Below, in pieces: positions 1 through 7,923 of a stretch of DNA of 64,000 nucleotides. Each line of letters opens with the position of its first letter. The first letter of the stretch is position 1. Under the pieces are notes generated by a model that saw only the letters and a program-made list of their open reading frames with translations, did no database searches and was not told the DNA's origin. A program made the position numbers and the translations under genes. The stretch is from Pseudomonadota bacterium (GTDB lineage Bacteria > Pseudomonadota > Gammaproteobacteria > Burkholderiales > REEB80): the NCBI GenBank assembly GCA_028873515.1, contig JAGWIG010000009.1:1-64000 (forward strand). Direction: 5' to 3'.

Positions 1-71
1 GACCGCCAACCCGATAACGCTTCTTCAAACCTCATCTTCCGTGTCTCCTGGTGCCACTCTGCCGGTCTCAT
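1..71 (-). CDS. Transposase, N-terminal fragment (runs off the window)
   Basis: Reading the minus strand from the ATG at 71 gives 23 codons beginning MRPAEWHQETRKMRFEEA, with a purine-rich GGGGGTG Shine-Dalgarno just upstream. This start, with the RKMRFEEA segment leading into what is normally a helix-turn-helix, matches the N-terminus of ISNCY-type transposases as I remember them. Only the first 23 residues are visible, so whether the gene is intact cannot be judged. Confidence 0.6.
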   Translation of the reverse strand, partial: MRPAEWHQETRKMRFEEALSGWR

Positions 72-134
72 TTTTCACCCCCTTCGGGGATTGGATAAAA
101 CCGGACAGATTACGTGCTACAACACCGGACAGTT
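1..134 (-). mobile_element. End of an insertion sequence (ISNCY-like), cut by the window edge
   Basis: The segment holds the 5' part of a minus-strand transposase gene and, outside it, two copies of the nonamer ACCGGACAG (100-108 and 124-132), which look like repeated transposase-binding sites at an IS terminus. Beyond about 134 the sequence becomes AT-rich and unlike the IS. The exact outer boundary and any target-site duplication cannot be fixed from one end. The ISNCY assignment rests on my memory of transposases with this N-terminus; the presence of an IS end is surer than its family. Confidence 0.65.
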
Positions 135-236
135 TATTTGCTCTCTACAAATATTGGTTTTGCACTAGTATAAGTTAAGATCGCGAGCTAAAATAGCTCA
201 CAATAACTGATTCACATTCTGTTAGTGTTTCTATTG

Positions 237-812
237 ATGAAAGTATCTCCTCTTTACGTTGGCGTTTTTTTCCTGATAGCCGTGATCGTTGCTGGCCAAA
301 TAGAGCATTCGTCTGATAAACTTGGACATGCCCCAATTACCAACGCACAAGCAGCTCTGGCACCAGCCACAGGATTTCAGCATCCTGGCTCAGATGTTGT
401 TTTAGAGGCAGCAGATCGTTATATAGAAAATAATTATGGATCGCAAAAATTATTTGCCCAGGCCTTGATGGATTATGCTAAAACAAGCGAAAAATTCATG
501 TTTGTTAAAACGCCCCAGGCTGCCTATGCAGGAGACATTGACGAAGGGCATGCTTTAGATTGTGTTTTCTATGTTGCCAGAACAATAGTTCACGCTAATA
601 CCAATTTACCTCTTAATGCTGTGGATCGTATTCATGCACTCTTGACCGATACGGACGATCGTGCACAGGCCTGGTCTCAGGCCATGCAACTACTGGGGAC
701 TAATTTCTACCCTGGTGTACCAAGCAACCAAGAGTCGACTACCTGTAGTTCAGACATAGATTTACCTACCCCAGGGATAGTTACGGCACAGGAAACGAAT
801 AACCCCCTTTAG
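237..812 (+). CDS. Hypothetical exported or membrane-anchored protein
   Basis: Function not recognised. The ATG at 237 gives 191 residues; a GTG at 225 in the same frame would add four, and neither has a clear Shine-Dalgarno. The N-terminus (MKVSPLYVGVFFLIAVIVAG) is one hydrophobic segment preceded by a lysine, so the protein is probably exported or anchored in the inner membrane. The rest is soluble, alanine-rich and helical-looking, with only two cysteines (in DCVFY and TTCSS), which could form a disulfide in the periplasm. It stands alone between an IS end and transaldolase. A terminator hairpin overlaps its stop codon. An orphan or lineage-specific gene is the best description. Confidence 0.6.
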   Translation: MKVSPLYVGVFFLIAVIVAGQIEHSSDKLGHAPITNAQAALAPATGFQHPGSDVVLEAADRYIENNYGSQKLFAQALMDYAKTSEKFMFVKTPQAAYAGDIDEGHALDCVFYVARTIVHANTNLPLNAVDRIHALLTDTDDRAQAWSQAMQLLGTNFYPGVPSNQESTTCSSDIDLPTPGIVTAQETNNPL

Positions 813-820
813 GGTTTTTT
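800..820 (+). terminator. Intrinsic terminator overlapping the stop codon
   Basis: AACCC (801-805) pairs with GGGTT (812-816) across a short loop that contains the TAG stop, and a T run follows. The stem is short but the T tract is clean, so this is a plausible terminator separating the orphan gene from transaldolase. Confidence 0.5.
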
Positions 821-858
821 GCGATGTTGAAGTTTAAGAATCCACACAAGGAGGGGAT

Positions 859-1935
859 ATGAGTTCTATGAATGATGCCAATCGTTATGGTCAGGGAATT
901 TGGCTCGATAACCTGTCGCGCACTCTGCTCAAAGAAGGTGAACTTGCTGCTTTGATTTCTCGAGGGTTAGCTGGAGTAACATCTAATCCAAGCATTTTTT
1001 TGAATTCTATTACCCATTCCCCATATTATAGAGAAGACCTTAAACATCTTAAAACCACCGCTGCTCGGACCGAGGATCGCTTTGAAATTTTGGCTATTCC
1101 TGATATTCAATCGGCGTGTGATTTATTTTCCCCTGTGTATTTGGCCAGCCACGGCGAAGATGGTTATGTGAGCCTCGAAGTTTCTCCTGATTTGGCCTAT
1201 GATGAGACGGGTACTATTGCTGCAGGCAAGCGGCTATACCACTCTGTTTCGCGTGACAATCTGCTGGTTAAAGTTCCTGCTACTCCTGAGGGTATCAAGG
1301 CATTTGAAGAACTTATTTTTGAAGGTATCAGTGTCAATGTGACTCTCATGTTTTCACTTTCACATGTTTCAACTGTTGCTGCTGCCTATTTACGTGGGTT
1401 ACAGCGTAGGTTGGCTTCTGGCGGTGATATTTCCCATATCAAGTCAGTTTCAAGCCTGTTTTTAAGCCGTGTGGATACACATGTGGATAAAAAGCTGGAA
1501 TCCATTGGGACCGCCGAGGCACTCGCTCTTCGTGGCAAAGCAGCGATTTCGTTAGCAAAACTTGCTTACCAACGTTATTTGGAAATATTTAATGGTCCTG
1601 ATTTTTCAGACTTGCGTACAGCTGGAGCAAGGCCGCAGTACCTTCTCTGGGCCAGCACAGGCACAAAGAATCCGACGTACGACCCTCTTCATTATGTTGA
1701 ACCACTAATTGGTCCTCAGACCGTCAATACGATGCCAGATGAAACCCTTGCCACTTTTGAAAGAGATGGCAAAGTAAGCCTGACCCTGACACGGGACGTG
1801 GAGATGGCCCGTGCCACTTATTCATCTATTGAGCAGAATGATATTAATATGAATGCAGTGGGGGAAGTTCTTCAGGAAGAGGGTGTTCAGAAATTTAAGG
1901 ATTCATTTACGCAGTTATTGCAGTTTCTCGCTTGA
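859..1935 (+). CDS. tal: Transaldolase
   Basis: Transfers a dihydroxyacetone unit between sugar phosphates in the non-oxidative pentose phosphate pathway (sedoheptulose-7-P plus glyceraldehyde-3-P to erythrose-4-P plus fructose-6-P); cytoplasmic. The 358 residues show the N-terminal WLDN and GVTSNPSIF motifs (about 16-47), the EVSPDLAYD strand (107-115) and the Schiff-base lysine in LVKVPAT (Lys138). The length fits the longer transaldolase class of cyanobacteria and betaproteobacteria rather than the roughly 317-residue E. coli type. A strong AAGGAGGGG (848-856) precedes the ATG. It appears monocistronic: a terminator lies upstream and the rpsB promoter lies directly after its stop. Confidence 0.95.
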   Translation: MSSMNDANRYGQGIWLDNLSRTLLKEGELAALISRGLAGVTSNPSIFLNSITHSPYYREDLKHLKTTAARTEDRFEILAIPDIQSACDLFSPVYLASHGEDGYVSLEVSPDLAYDETGTIAAGKRLYHSVSRDNLLVKVPATPEGIKAFEELIFEGISVNVTLMFSLSHVSTVAAAYLRGLQRRLASGGDISHIKSVSSLFLSRVDTHVDKKLESIGTAEALALRGKAAISLAKLAYQRYLEIFNGPDFSDLRTAGARPQYLLWASTGTKNPTYDPLHYVEPLIGPQTVNTMPDETLATFERDGKVSLTLTRDVEMARATYSSIEQNDINMNAVGEVLQEEGVQKFKDSFTQLLQFLA

Positions 1936-1940
1936 TTGTT

Positions 1941-1968
1941 TTGAGACGTATGCTGGATATGTTATAAT
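1941..1968 (+). promoter_or_regulatory. Sigma-70-type promoter of the rpsB operon
   Basis: TTGAGA (1941-1946) and a consensus TATAAT (1963-1968) are separated by 16 bp, six bases after the transaldolase stop. Transcription should begin near 1975, leaving an rpsB leader of about 130 nt. No competing promoter of similar quality is visible nearer to rpsB. Confidence 0.7.
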
Positions 1969-1974
1969 CCGCAC

Positions 1975-2107
1975 GCGTCAAGATGATAATGTAAGAGATG
2001 TATTATATTATCCAAGGACGCATATTTCGCACATCTGCCCCATATGAGGGTGCCCCAAGGGGTGAATTTAGGCAGGTGGAGGCTTAACCCTTAACTGGAG
2101 ATAAATA
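1975..2107 (+). promoter_or_regulatory. Structured 5' leader of rpsB, possible S2 autoregulatory element
   Basis: The 130-nt untranslated leader contains a potential outer stem CTGCC (2035-2039) with GGCAG (2071-2075), enclosing CCCATATGAGGG and CCCCAAGGGG, both self-complementary. Ribosomal protein S2 is known to repress rpsB-tsf through the rpsB leader in E. coli. That this leader does the same here is inference; no match to the known gammaproteobacterial motif could be tested. Confidence 0.4.
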
Positions 2108-2851
2108 ATGGCCGTTACCATGCGCCAGATGCTTGAAGCTGGCGTCCATTTCGGGCATCAGACCCGTTACTGGAATCCCAAGATGGCGCCGTATATATTC
2201 GGCGATCGTAATAAAATTCATATCATCAATCTGGAAAAATCCCTACCTTTATTTGTTGAAGCCATGTCCTATATTCGTCGGCTTATTGCAAACAAGGGAA
2301 CGGTTCTTTTTGTAAGCACCAAGCGACAGGCACGGGAAATTATCCGTGAAGAAGCGATTCGGGCTGGTGCTCCTTTTGTAGATCACCGCTGGCTAGGCGG
2401 AATGCTTACTAATTTTAAGACTGTTAAACAGTCTATCAAACGTTTGCATGAAATGCAGGCAGCCTTGACTGATGGCGGCATTGAGCGCATGAGCAAGAAA
2501 GAAGCTCTTATGTTCCAAAGAGAACTTGTGAAACTTGAACGCTCTCTTGGCGGAATCAAGGATATGAATGGCTTGCCTGATGCAATTTTTGTGATTGACG
2601 TTGGTTACGAGTCCGGCGCTGTAACTGAGGCAAAGAAATTGGGTATTCCTGTTATTGGAGTAGTCGATACCAATCATTCACCAACAGAGGTGGATTATGT
2701 TATTCCTGGTAACGATGATTCTTCCCGGGCTATCAGGCTTTATGCTCGTGGTGCTGCTGATGCGATTCTGGAAGGGCGGAGCCAGTCCATGCAGGAGATT
2801 ACTGGTGAAGAATTCGTAGAAGTTAATGAGAGTGAATCTGCTCCTAATTAA
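2108..2851 (+). CDS. rpsB: 30S ribosomal protein S2
   Basis: S2 is a late-assembling protein of the small ribosomal subunit, placed at the back of the 30S between head and body, and needed for S1 binding. The 247 residues begin with the family signature [22 protein letters not shown] and carry the internal [23 protein letters not shown] and [14 protein letters not shown] motifs in order. The length is normal. CTGGAG (2095-2100) is the Shine-Dalgarno. It is first in the rpsB-tsf-pyrH-frr run with its own promoter and leader, and is followed by a strong hairpin terminator that would set its expression above tsf. Confidence 0.98.
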   Translation: MAVTMRQMLEAGVHFGHQTRYWNPKMAPYIFGDRNKIHIINLEKSLPLFVEAMSYIRRLIANKGTVLFVSTKRQAREIIREEAIRAGAPFVDHRWLGGMLTNFKTVKQSIKRLHEMQAALTDGGIERMSKKEALMFQRELVKLERSLGGIKDMNGLPDAIFVIDVGYESGAVTEAKKLGIPVIGVVDTNHSPTEVDYVIPGNDDSSRAIRLYARGAADAILEGRSQSMQEITGEEFVEVNESESAPN

Positions 2852-2866
2852 TCGAACTGCTTTATT

Positions 2867-2891
2867 GGGGCGGTTGTCGCCCCCTTTTTTT
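2867..2891 (+). terminator. Intrinsic terminator/attenuator between rpsB and tsf
   Basis: GGGGCG (2867-2872) pairs perfectly with CGCCCC (2878-2883) over a 5-nt loop, followed by seven T residues. The same position in E. coli carries an attenuating terminator, so partial read-through into tsf is likely (inference). Confidence 0.85.
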
Positions 2892-2939
2892 ATCTTGATT
2901 TTTCCGACTCTCTAGTCGGCGGTATGTAAGGAGTCAGAA

Positions 2940-3818
2940 ATGGTCGACATCACCGCATCGATGGTTAAACAATTGCGTGAACGTACAGATCTTGGCATGA
3001 TGGAGTGCAAAAAAGCTCTTATCGAAACTGATGGTGACATGGATGCAGCTGAAAGCTTGCTTCGCATCAAATCAGGTGCTAAAGCAGGTAAGGCGGCATC
3101 GCGGGTTGCGGCTGAAGGTGTAATAACCTGTTATATTGATTCAGTATCTTCTGTTGGTGCATTGATTGAAGTAAACTGTGAAACAGACTTTGTTGCTAAA
3201 AATGATGATTTTCTCGTTTTTGCGAAAAATCTGGCAGAACTTGTAGCTAAAAATAATCCTGCTGATGTAGAGGCCCTTTTGAATGCATCCATCAATGGTG
3301 TAAATGTGGAAGAACACCGTAAAACTTTGGTCATGAAGTTGGGGGAAAATATCAATATACGCCGATTTATTCGCTTCCAAGGTGGGCATAAGCTTGCTAG
3401 CTATCTTCACGGGAGCAGGATTGGGGTCATGGTGGAATTTGATGGTGATGAACAATTAGGTAAGGATATTGCGATGCATGTTGCAGCATCTAAACCAGTT
3501 TGTGTATCGCCTAATGAGGTTCCAAGTAATTTGATTGCGCGTGAACGTGAAATTTATACGGCGCAGGCTGCAGAATCTGGAAAATCACCGGAGATAGCTG
3601 CGCGCATGGTTGATGGGCGTATTTCAAAATACCTTGCTGAAGTGACGCTTCTTGGACAGCCTTTTGTCAAGAATCCAGATATGACTGTAGAAAAATTACT
3701 CGCATCAAAAACAGCAAAAGTTTACCGTTTTGCGATGTATACGGTTGGTGAAGGGATTGAAAAAAAAGCGAGTGATTTTGCTGCCGAGGTTGCAGCGCAG
3801 GCGGGACAGGCAGGATAG
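2940..3818 (+). CDS. tsf: Elongation factor Ts
   Basis: Guanine-nucleotide exchange factor that releases GDP from EF-Tu. The 292 residues show the N-terminal UBA-like helix bundle with [16 protein letters not shown] (12-27), then the TDFVAKN motif (82-88) that contacts the EF-Tu G domain, then two core subdomains and a C-terminal helix. Length is usual for betaproteobacteria. AAGGAGTC precedes the ATG at 2940. It follows rpsB after an attenuator and precedes pyrH by 63 bp. Confidence 0.98.
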   Translation: MVDITASMVKQLRERTDLGMMECKKALIETDGDMDAAESLLRIKSGAKAGKAASRVAAEGVITCYIDSVSSVGALIEVNCETDFVAKNDDFLVFAKNLAELVAKNNPADVEALLNASINGVNVEEHRKTLVMKLGENINIRRFIRFQGGHKLASYLHGSRIGVMVEFDGDEQLGKDIAMHVAASKPVCVSPNEVPSNLIAREREIYTAQAAESGKSPEIAARMVDGRISKYLAEVTLLGQPFVKNPDMTVEKLLASKTAKVYRFAMYTVGEGIEKKASDFAAEVAAQAGQAG

Positions 3819-3881
3819 CGTAAGAAACCTGTTTTATAATTTTGAGCTTTATGTTGTGCTCCTAACTACTGGCGCAATAAG

Positions 3882-4622
3882 ATGAATGTAACGCCTATCT
3901 ATAAGCGTATTCTCTTGAAATTGAGCGGCGAAGCCTTGATGGGTGACGACGCTTATGGGATTAATCGAGATGTCATTGAAAGGATTGTTCTGGAGATCCG
4001 TGAAGTGGTTCGTCTTGGTGTCCAGATTGCAATAGTGATAGGAGGTGGTAATATTTTCAGAGGTGTTGCCCCAGCTGCAGCAGGTATGGATCGTGCAACT
4101 GCAGATTACATGGGTATGCTGGCCACCGTCATGAATGCACTTGCTTTGCAGGATGCGCTACGTAGGGTTGAAATCGTATCGAGGGTTCAATCCGCCCTGA
4201 CTATTCAACAGGTTGCGGAGCCCTACGTGCGAGGCAAGGCAATGAGATACCTCGAAGAAGGCCGTGTGGTTATATTTGGCGCCGGTACAGGTAATCCCTT
4301 TTTTACCACCGATACAGCTGCTGCGTTACGTGGCATGGAAATGAATGTGAATATTGTTCTTAAAGCAACTAAAGTTGATGGGGTATATACGTCAGATCCA
4401 TTGCGGGATAACAAGGCTGTTCGTTATGATTGCCTAACCTTCGACGAAGCCATTTCTCGAAACCTGAAAGTGATGGACGCAACCGCGCTCACTTTATGCC
4501 GGGATTACAATATGCCACTTTGTGTTTTTTCTATCTTTAAGCCAGGTGCATTGAAGAGGGTGGTAATGGGTGAGGCTGAAGGAACTTTGGTCCGTAGTGT
4601 ATTGCCTGGTGATGCGATTTGA
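3882..4622 (+). CDS. pyrH: Uridylate kinase (UMP kinase)
   Basis: Phosphorylates UMP to UDP with ATP; a cytoplasmic hexamer of the amino-acid-kinase fold, usually activated by GTP and inhibited by UTP. In 246 residues one sees the phosphate loop [11 protein letters not shown] (about 11-21), [11 protein letters not shown] (about 50-60), the nucleotide-binding stretch [16 protein letters not shown] and the ATKVDGVY motif. Family length is about 240. It lies between tsf and frr as in most proteobacteria. The Shine-Dalgarno is weak. Confidence 0.97.
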   Translation: MNVTPIYKRILLKLSGEALMGDDAYGINRDVIERIVLEIREVVRLGVQIAIVIGGGNIFRGVAPAAAGMDRATADYMGMLATVMNALALQDALRRVEIVSRVQSALTIQQVAEPYVRGKAMRYLEEGRVVIFGAGTGNPFFTTDTAAALRGMEMNVNIVLKATKVDGVYTSDPLRDNKAVRYDCLTFDEAISRNLKVMDATALTLCRDYNMPLCVFSIFKPGALKRVVMGEAEGTLVRSVLPGDAI

Positions 4623-4632
4623 GGGTTTATTG

Positions 4633-5190
4633 ATGATTGCAGAAGTCAAGAAGTCAGCTGAACAAAAAATGCAGAAGTCTATCGAGTCATTGCGTGCAGA
4701 ATTATCGAAAGTACGAACAGGTAGAGCGCATACAGGTTTGTTGGATCATGTGACTATTGATTATTATGGCAATCATGTTCCTCTGGGACAAGTTGCCAAT
4801 TTGTCTTTAAGTGATTCGCGGACAATTACAGTTCAACCTTGGGAAAAAAAATTAGTTGGCGCAGTAGAAAAAGCGATTCGTGATGCAGATTTGGGACTGA
4901 ACCCCTCAACCTTTGGCGAAACCATACGTGTACCAATGCCATCTTTGACAGAAGAGAGACGACGCGAACTAATTAAAGTGGTTAGGAATGAAGCTGAAAA
5001 TGCCAGAATAGCTGTGCGTAATATTCGCCGAGATGCCAATGCCCATCTAAAAGAAATGATGAAATCTAAACAAATTAATGAAGATGATGAGCGGCGAGGG
5101 CAGGACGAGATTCAGAAACTGACGGATCATTTCATTCAGGAAATCGATAAAACACTGCAGGCCAAGGAAATGGACCTGCTCGCTGTCTGA
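4633..5190 (+). CDS. frr: Ribosome recycling factor
   Basis: Acts with EF-G to split the post-termination ribosome. The ATG at 4633, preceded by GAGGG, gives exactly 185 residues, the normal length; an upstream in-frame start at 4570 would overlap pyrH by 53 nt and is rejected. Visible features are the long-helix domain I with [15 protein letters not shown], the short domain II around [19 protein letters not shown], and the C-terminal helices [20 protein letters not shown] and [15 protein letters not shown]. The start lies 10 nt after the pyrH stop, so the two are probably translated from one mRNA. Confidence 0.97.
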   Translation: MIAEVKKSAEQKMQKSIESLRAELSKVRTGRAHTGLLDHVTIDYYGNHVPLGQVANLSLSDSRTITVQPWEKKLVGAVEKAIRDADLGLNPSTFGETIRVPMPSLTEERRRELIKVVRNEAENARIAVRNIRRDANAHLKEMMKSKQINEDDERRGQDEIQKLTDHFIQEIDKTLQAKEMDLLAV

Positions 5191-5206
5191 CTGACGGGGC
5201 ATTAAT

Positions 5207-5962
5207 TTGACTTTATTTGGAAGCTCTACTCAGCACGTGCCTCTGGCCCGATGCGTTCCGCAACATATTGCAATTATTATGGACGGTAATGGTCGATGGG
5301 CAAAAAAACGTTTTTTGCCAAGAGTAGCGGGCCATCGCCAGGGTGTAGTTGCTGTTCGTGAAACTATTCGCGCATGCGCTGAATTTGGTGTTGATTATTT
5401 AACGCTTTTCGCTTTTAGCAGTGAAAATTGGCGTCGCCCAAAAGAAGAAGTCAATCTCCTGATGGATTTGTTTGTTCGTTCCCTAGAAGCTGAAATTGAG
5501 GCGATGCATGAAAATAACATACGCCTTAAGATTATTGGTGATATTGAGATATTTGCCCCAAGACTACAGGAACTTATTCAAGAAGGCATGCGTTGTACAC
5601 AAAGTAATCTTGGCCTAACCTTGACTATTGCCGCGAACTATGGTGGGCGCTGGGATATCATGCAAGCCATGAAAAAGTTTGCCAAGGGGCGCACTGAACC
5701 ATACGCAGAGTTGACAGAATCTGATCTTTCACCTTACCTTTCAATGCATTATGCACCAGAGCCTGATTTGTTCATAAGAACCGGTGGTGAAATGCGCATC
5801 TCAAATTTTCTCTTATGGCAGCTGGCTTATACAGAACTATATTTTACACCTATCCTGTGGCCTGATTTCGATAGAGTGGCATTGAATGATGCCATTGTTT
5901 CCTACCAGAGCAGGGAAAGACGTTTTGGCCGTACCAGTGAGCAGTTAAAAGAAAATGTCTGA
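5207..5962 (+). CDS. uppS: Undecaprenyl diphosphate synthase (cis-prenyltransferase)
   Basis: Condenses farnesyl-PP with eight isopentenyl-PP to make the C55 lipid carrier for peptidoglycan and O-antigen. The 251 residues contain the catalytic IIMDGNGRWAK (Asp of MDGNG), GHRQG, LTLFAFSSENWRRP, NYGGRWDI and FIRTGGEMRISNFLLWQ, in family order. The start is a TTG at 5207 with a weak GGGG upstream; the next ATG is inside the catalytic loop, so the TTG or something close to it must be used. It overlaps cdsA by 8 nt. Confidence 0.96.
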   Translation: MTLFGSSTQHVPLARCVPQHIAIIMDGNGRWAKKRFLPRVAGHRQGVVAVRETIRACAEFGVDYLTLFAFSSENWRRPKEEVNLLMDLFVRSLEAEIEAMHENNIRLKIIGDIEIFAPRLQELIQEGMRCTQSNLGLTLTIAANYGGRWDIMQAMKKFAKGRTEPYAELTESDLSPYLSMHYAPEPDLFIRTGGEMRISNFLLWQLAYTELYFTPILWPDFDRVALNDAIVSYQSRERRFGRTSEQLKENV

Positions 5963-6725
5963 GCGCATCCGGACTGCGCTCTTAGCCGGGCTCCTTTTTG
6001 CTGTCATTCTTTTTTTCGCGCCTCGTATATTATGGGTTACAGTTGTCTTGGCCGGGTTTGCAGGTTGTGTTTCAGAATGGATTAAATTGTGTGGATATGC
6101 AGGGTGGAGGCTGCTTTCAATTACATTGACAGCTACCATTTTTGCACTGATTCTATTCTTTTTTATAGGCAATGTTGAGTTTGTCAAATGGCGCTGGTTG
6201 ATTTATTCTGACCTTGTTTTCTGGATAGTCCTGGCACCTTTCTGGCTAGTTAAACCTATCATGTTTCGTGGCTGGTTTCTTGCTTTACTCGGTATTTTTT
6301 TGTTTATTCCTTTCGCATTAAGCCTTATTCTTTTGAGAGATATATCACCGGTAAGGCTTTTACGTTACATGGCAGTATTGTGGGTTTCTGATAGTTTCGC
6401 TTACTTTTCTGGACGTGCTGTAGGATATCACAAGCTTGCACCTGCAATTAGTCCGGGCAAGACATGGGAAGGGGTCGCTGGAGGCATGTTCGCTGTAGGA
6501 CTTTACGCAATCATTGTAAATTGGCCGTTATCCGGTTTTTTTCAGACCTGTGGTATGCTTGCAATGGCTGTCATTGGAATTATTGGTGATCTTTTTGAAT
6601 CAAAAATAAAAAGATACGCAAATGTTAAAGATAGCGGTAATCTTCTACCGGGTCATGGGGGACTTCTTGACCGCTTGGATTCCCAGATTGCGGCACTGCC
6701 GCTAGCACTTCTTTTAATCAGGTAA
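5955..6725 (+). CDS. cdsA: Phosphatidate cytidylyltransferase (CDP-diglyceride synthase)
   Basis: Makes CDP-diacylglycerol from CTP and phosphatidic acid, the branch-point precursor of membrane phospholipids, including the product of pgsA at 43.5 kb. The 256-residue polytopic protein has several hydrophobic helices and the C-terminal CDS signature, SKIKRYANVKDSGNLLPGHG followed by GLLDRLDS. Its ATG overlaps the end of uppS and it ends 6 nt before dxr, so translation is probably coupled. Confidence 0.96.
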   Translation: MSERIRTALLAGLLFAVILFFAPRILWVTVVLAGFAGCVSEWIKLCGYAGWRLLSITLTATIFALILFFFIGNVEFVKWRWLIYSDLVFWIVLAPFWLVKPIMFRGWFLALLGIFLFIPFALSLILLRDISPVRLLRYMAVLWVSDSFAYFSGRAVGYHKLAPAISPGKTWEGVAGGMFAVGLYAIIVNWPLSGFFQTCGMLAMAVIGIIGDLFESKIKRYANVKDSGNLLPGHGGLLDRLDSQIAALPLALLLIR

Positions 6726-6731
6726 TGATAA

Positions 6732-7913
6732 ATGCGTTATATCACTATTCTTGGTGCAACTGGTTCAATTGGTGCCAGTACTCTTGAAGTTATTAAGCTT
6801 CATCCTGATCGATATAAGGTGTTTGCTGTTACGGCCTATAACCAGATGGATCGCCTTGAACAGTGCTGTCTTGCCTATAACCCCACAATTGCAGTTGTAT
6901 CCACACCCCAGCAGGCCAGAGCGCTCTCAAACATCTTGAAATCGGCCGGGCTTGATACAGAAGTTCTCTACGGAGAAGAAGGGTTGATTGCCGCAGCTTC
7001 GGATAGCCAGGCAGATACTGTGATGGCGGCTATTGTTGGTGCAGCAGGACTGAAGCCAACTCTTGCTGCAGCCAAGGCTGGTAAAAGAGTGTTGCTTGCC
7101 AATAAGGAAGCACTTGTAATGTCTGGTAAGATTTTTATGGATGCTGTGAACTCCAATCAAGCAAAGCTTTTACCGATTGATTCTGAACACAACGCTGTTT
7201 TTCAGTCTTTGCCTGCCCATTTCGATCGAGCTTCGCCTCTAGGTGTTCGTCGAATCCTACTGACAGCTTCAGGAGGACCATTTTTAAATCATAGCGAGGA
7301 TATGCTTGCTGAAGTAACTCCTGATGCCGCAGTTCGACATCCAAATTGGGTCATGGGCAGAAAAATTTCGGTCGATTCCGCAAGTCTTATGAATAAGGGT
7401 CTGGAAGTAATTGAAGCCCATTGGCTTTTTGGAGTTCCGGCTAATAAGATAGAAGTGATTGTCCATCCACAAAGTATTATCCACTCTCTAGTGGAATACA
7501 TTGATGGTTCTGTGATAGCTGAGCTTGGAAATCCAGATATGCGAGTCCCTATTGCACATGCATTGGGCTATCCTGAAAGACTTACTTCAGGTGCAGATTT
7601 TCTTGATTTAATTCGCCATGGCAAACTTACTTTTACCTCACCTGATCCGAATCGCTTTCCATGTCTTAATCTTGCTTATGCTGCTCTTAATGCTGGCGGC
7701 TCTGCCCCAACAGCCCTAAATGCAGCGAATGAAATTGCTGTTGCTGCATTTCTTGAAAACCGACTATCTTTCACATCTATCCCTTTACTCATTGAAGATG
7801 TCCTGGATATGGTATCCTGCCCAGAAGTAAGTACGATTGAAGAAATTATCGAAGTGGATGCGGCAGCCCGCCACGCAGCAATGATGTTTATTGATCGCGC
7901 AACCGTACATTGA
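6732..7913 (+). CDS. dxr: 1-deoxy-D-xylulose 5-phosphate reductoisomerase
   Basis: First committed step of the MEP isoprenoid pathway: NADPH-dependent conversion of DXP to 2-C-methyl-D-erythritol 4-phosphate, supplying precursors to uppS. The 393 residues start with the NADPH-binding GATGSIGASTLEVI (8-21) and carry ANKEALVMSG, the metal and substrate site LPIDSEHNAVFQ, the SASLMNKGLEVIEAHWLF loop and the C-terminal NAANEIAV helix. Length is normal. Its stop overlaps the Shine-Dalgarno of rseP. Confidence 0.97.
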   Translation: MRYITILGATGSIGASTLEVIKLHPDRYKVFAVTAYNQMDRLEQCCLAYNPTIAVVSTPQQARALSNILKSAGLDTEVLYGEEGLIAAASDSQADTVMAAIVGAAGLKPTLAAAKAGKRVLLANKEALVMSGKIFMDAVNSNQAKLLPIDSEHNAVFQSLPAHFDRASPLGVRRILLTASGGPFLNHSEDMLAEVTPDAAVRHPNWVMGRKISVDSASLMNKGLEVIEAHWLFGVPANKIEVIVHPQSIIHSLVEYIDGSVIAELGNPDMRVPIAHALGYPERLTSGADFLDLIRHGKLTFTSPDPNRFPCLNLAYAALNAGGSAPTALNAANEIAVAAFLENRLSFTSIPLLIEDVLDMVSCPEVSTIEEIIEVDAAARHAAMMFIDRATVH

Positions 7914-7923
7914 GGAGATAAGC

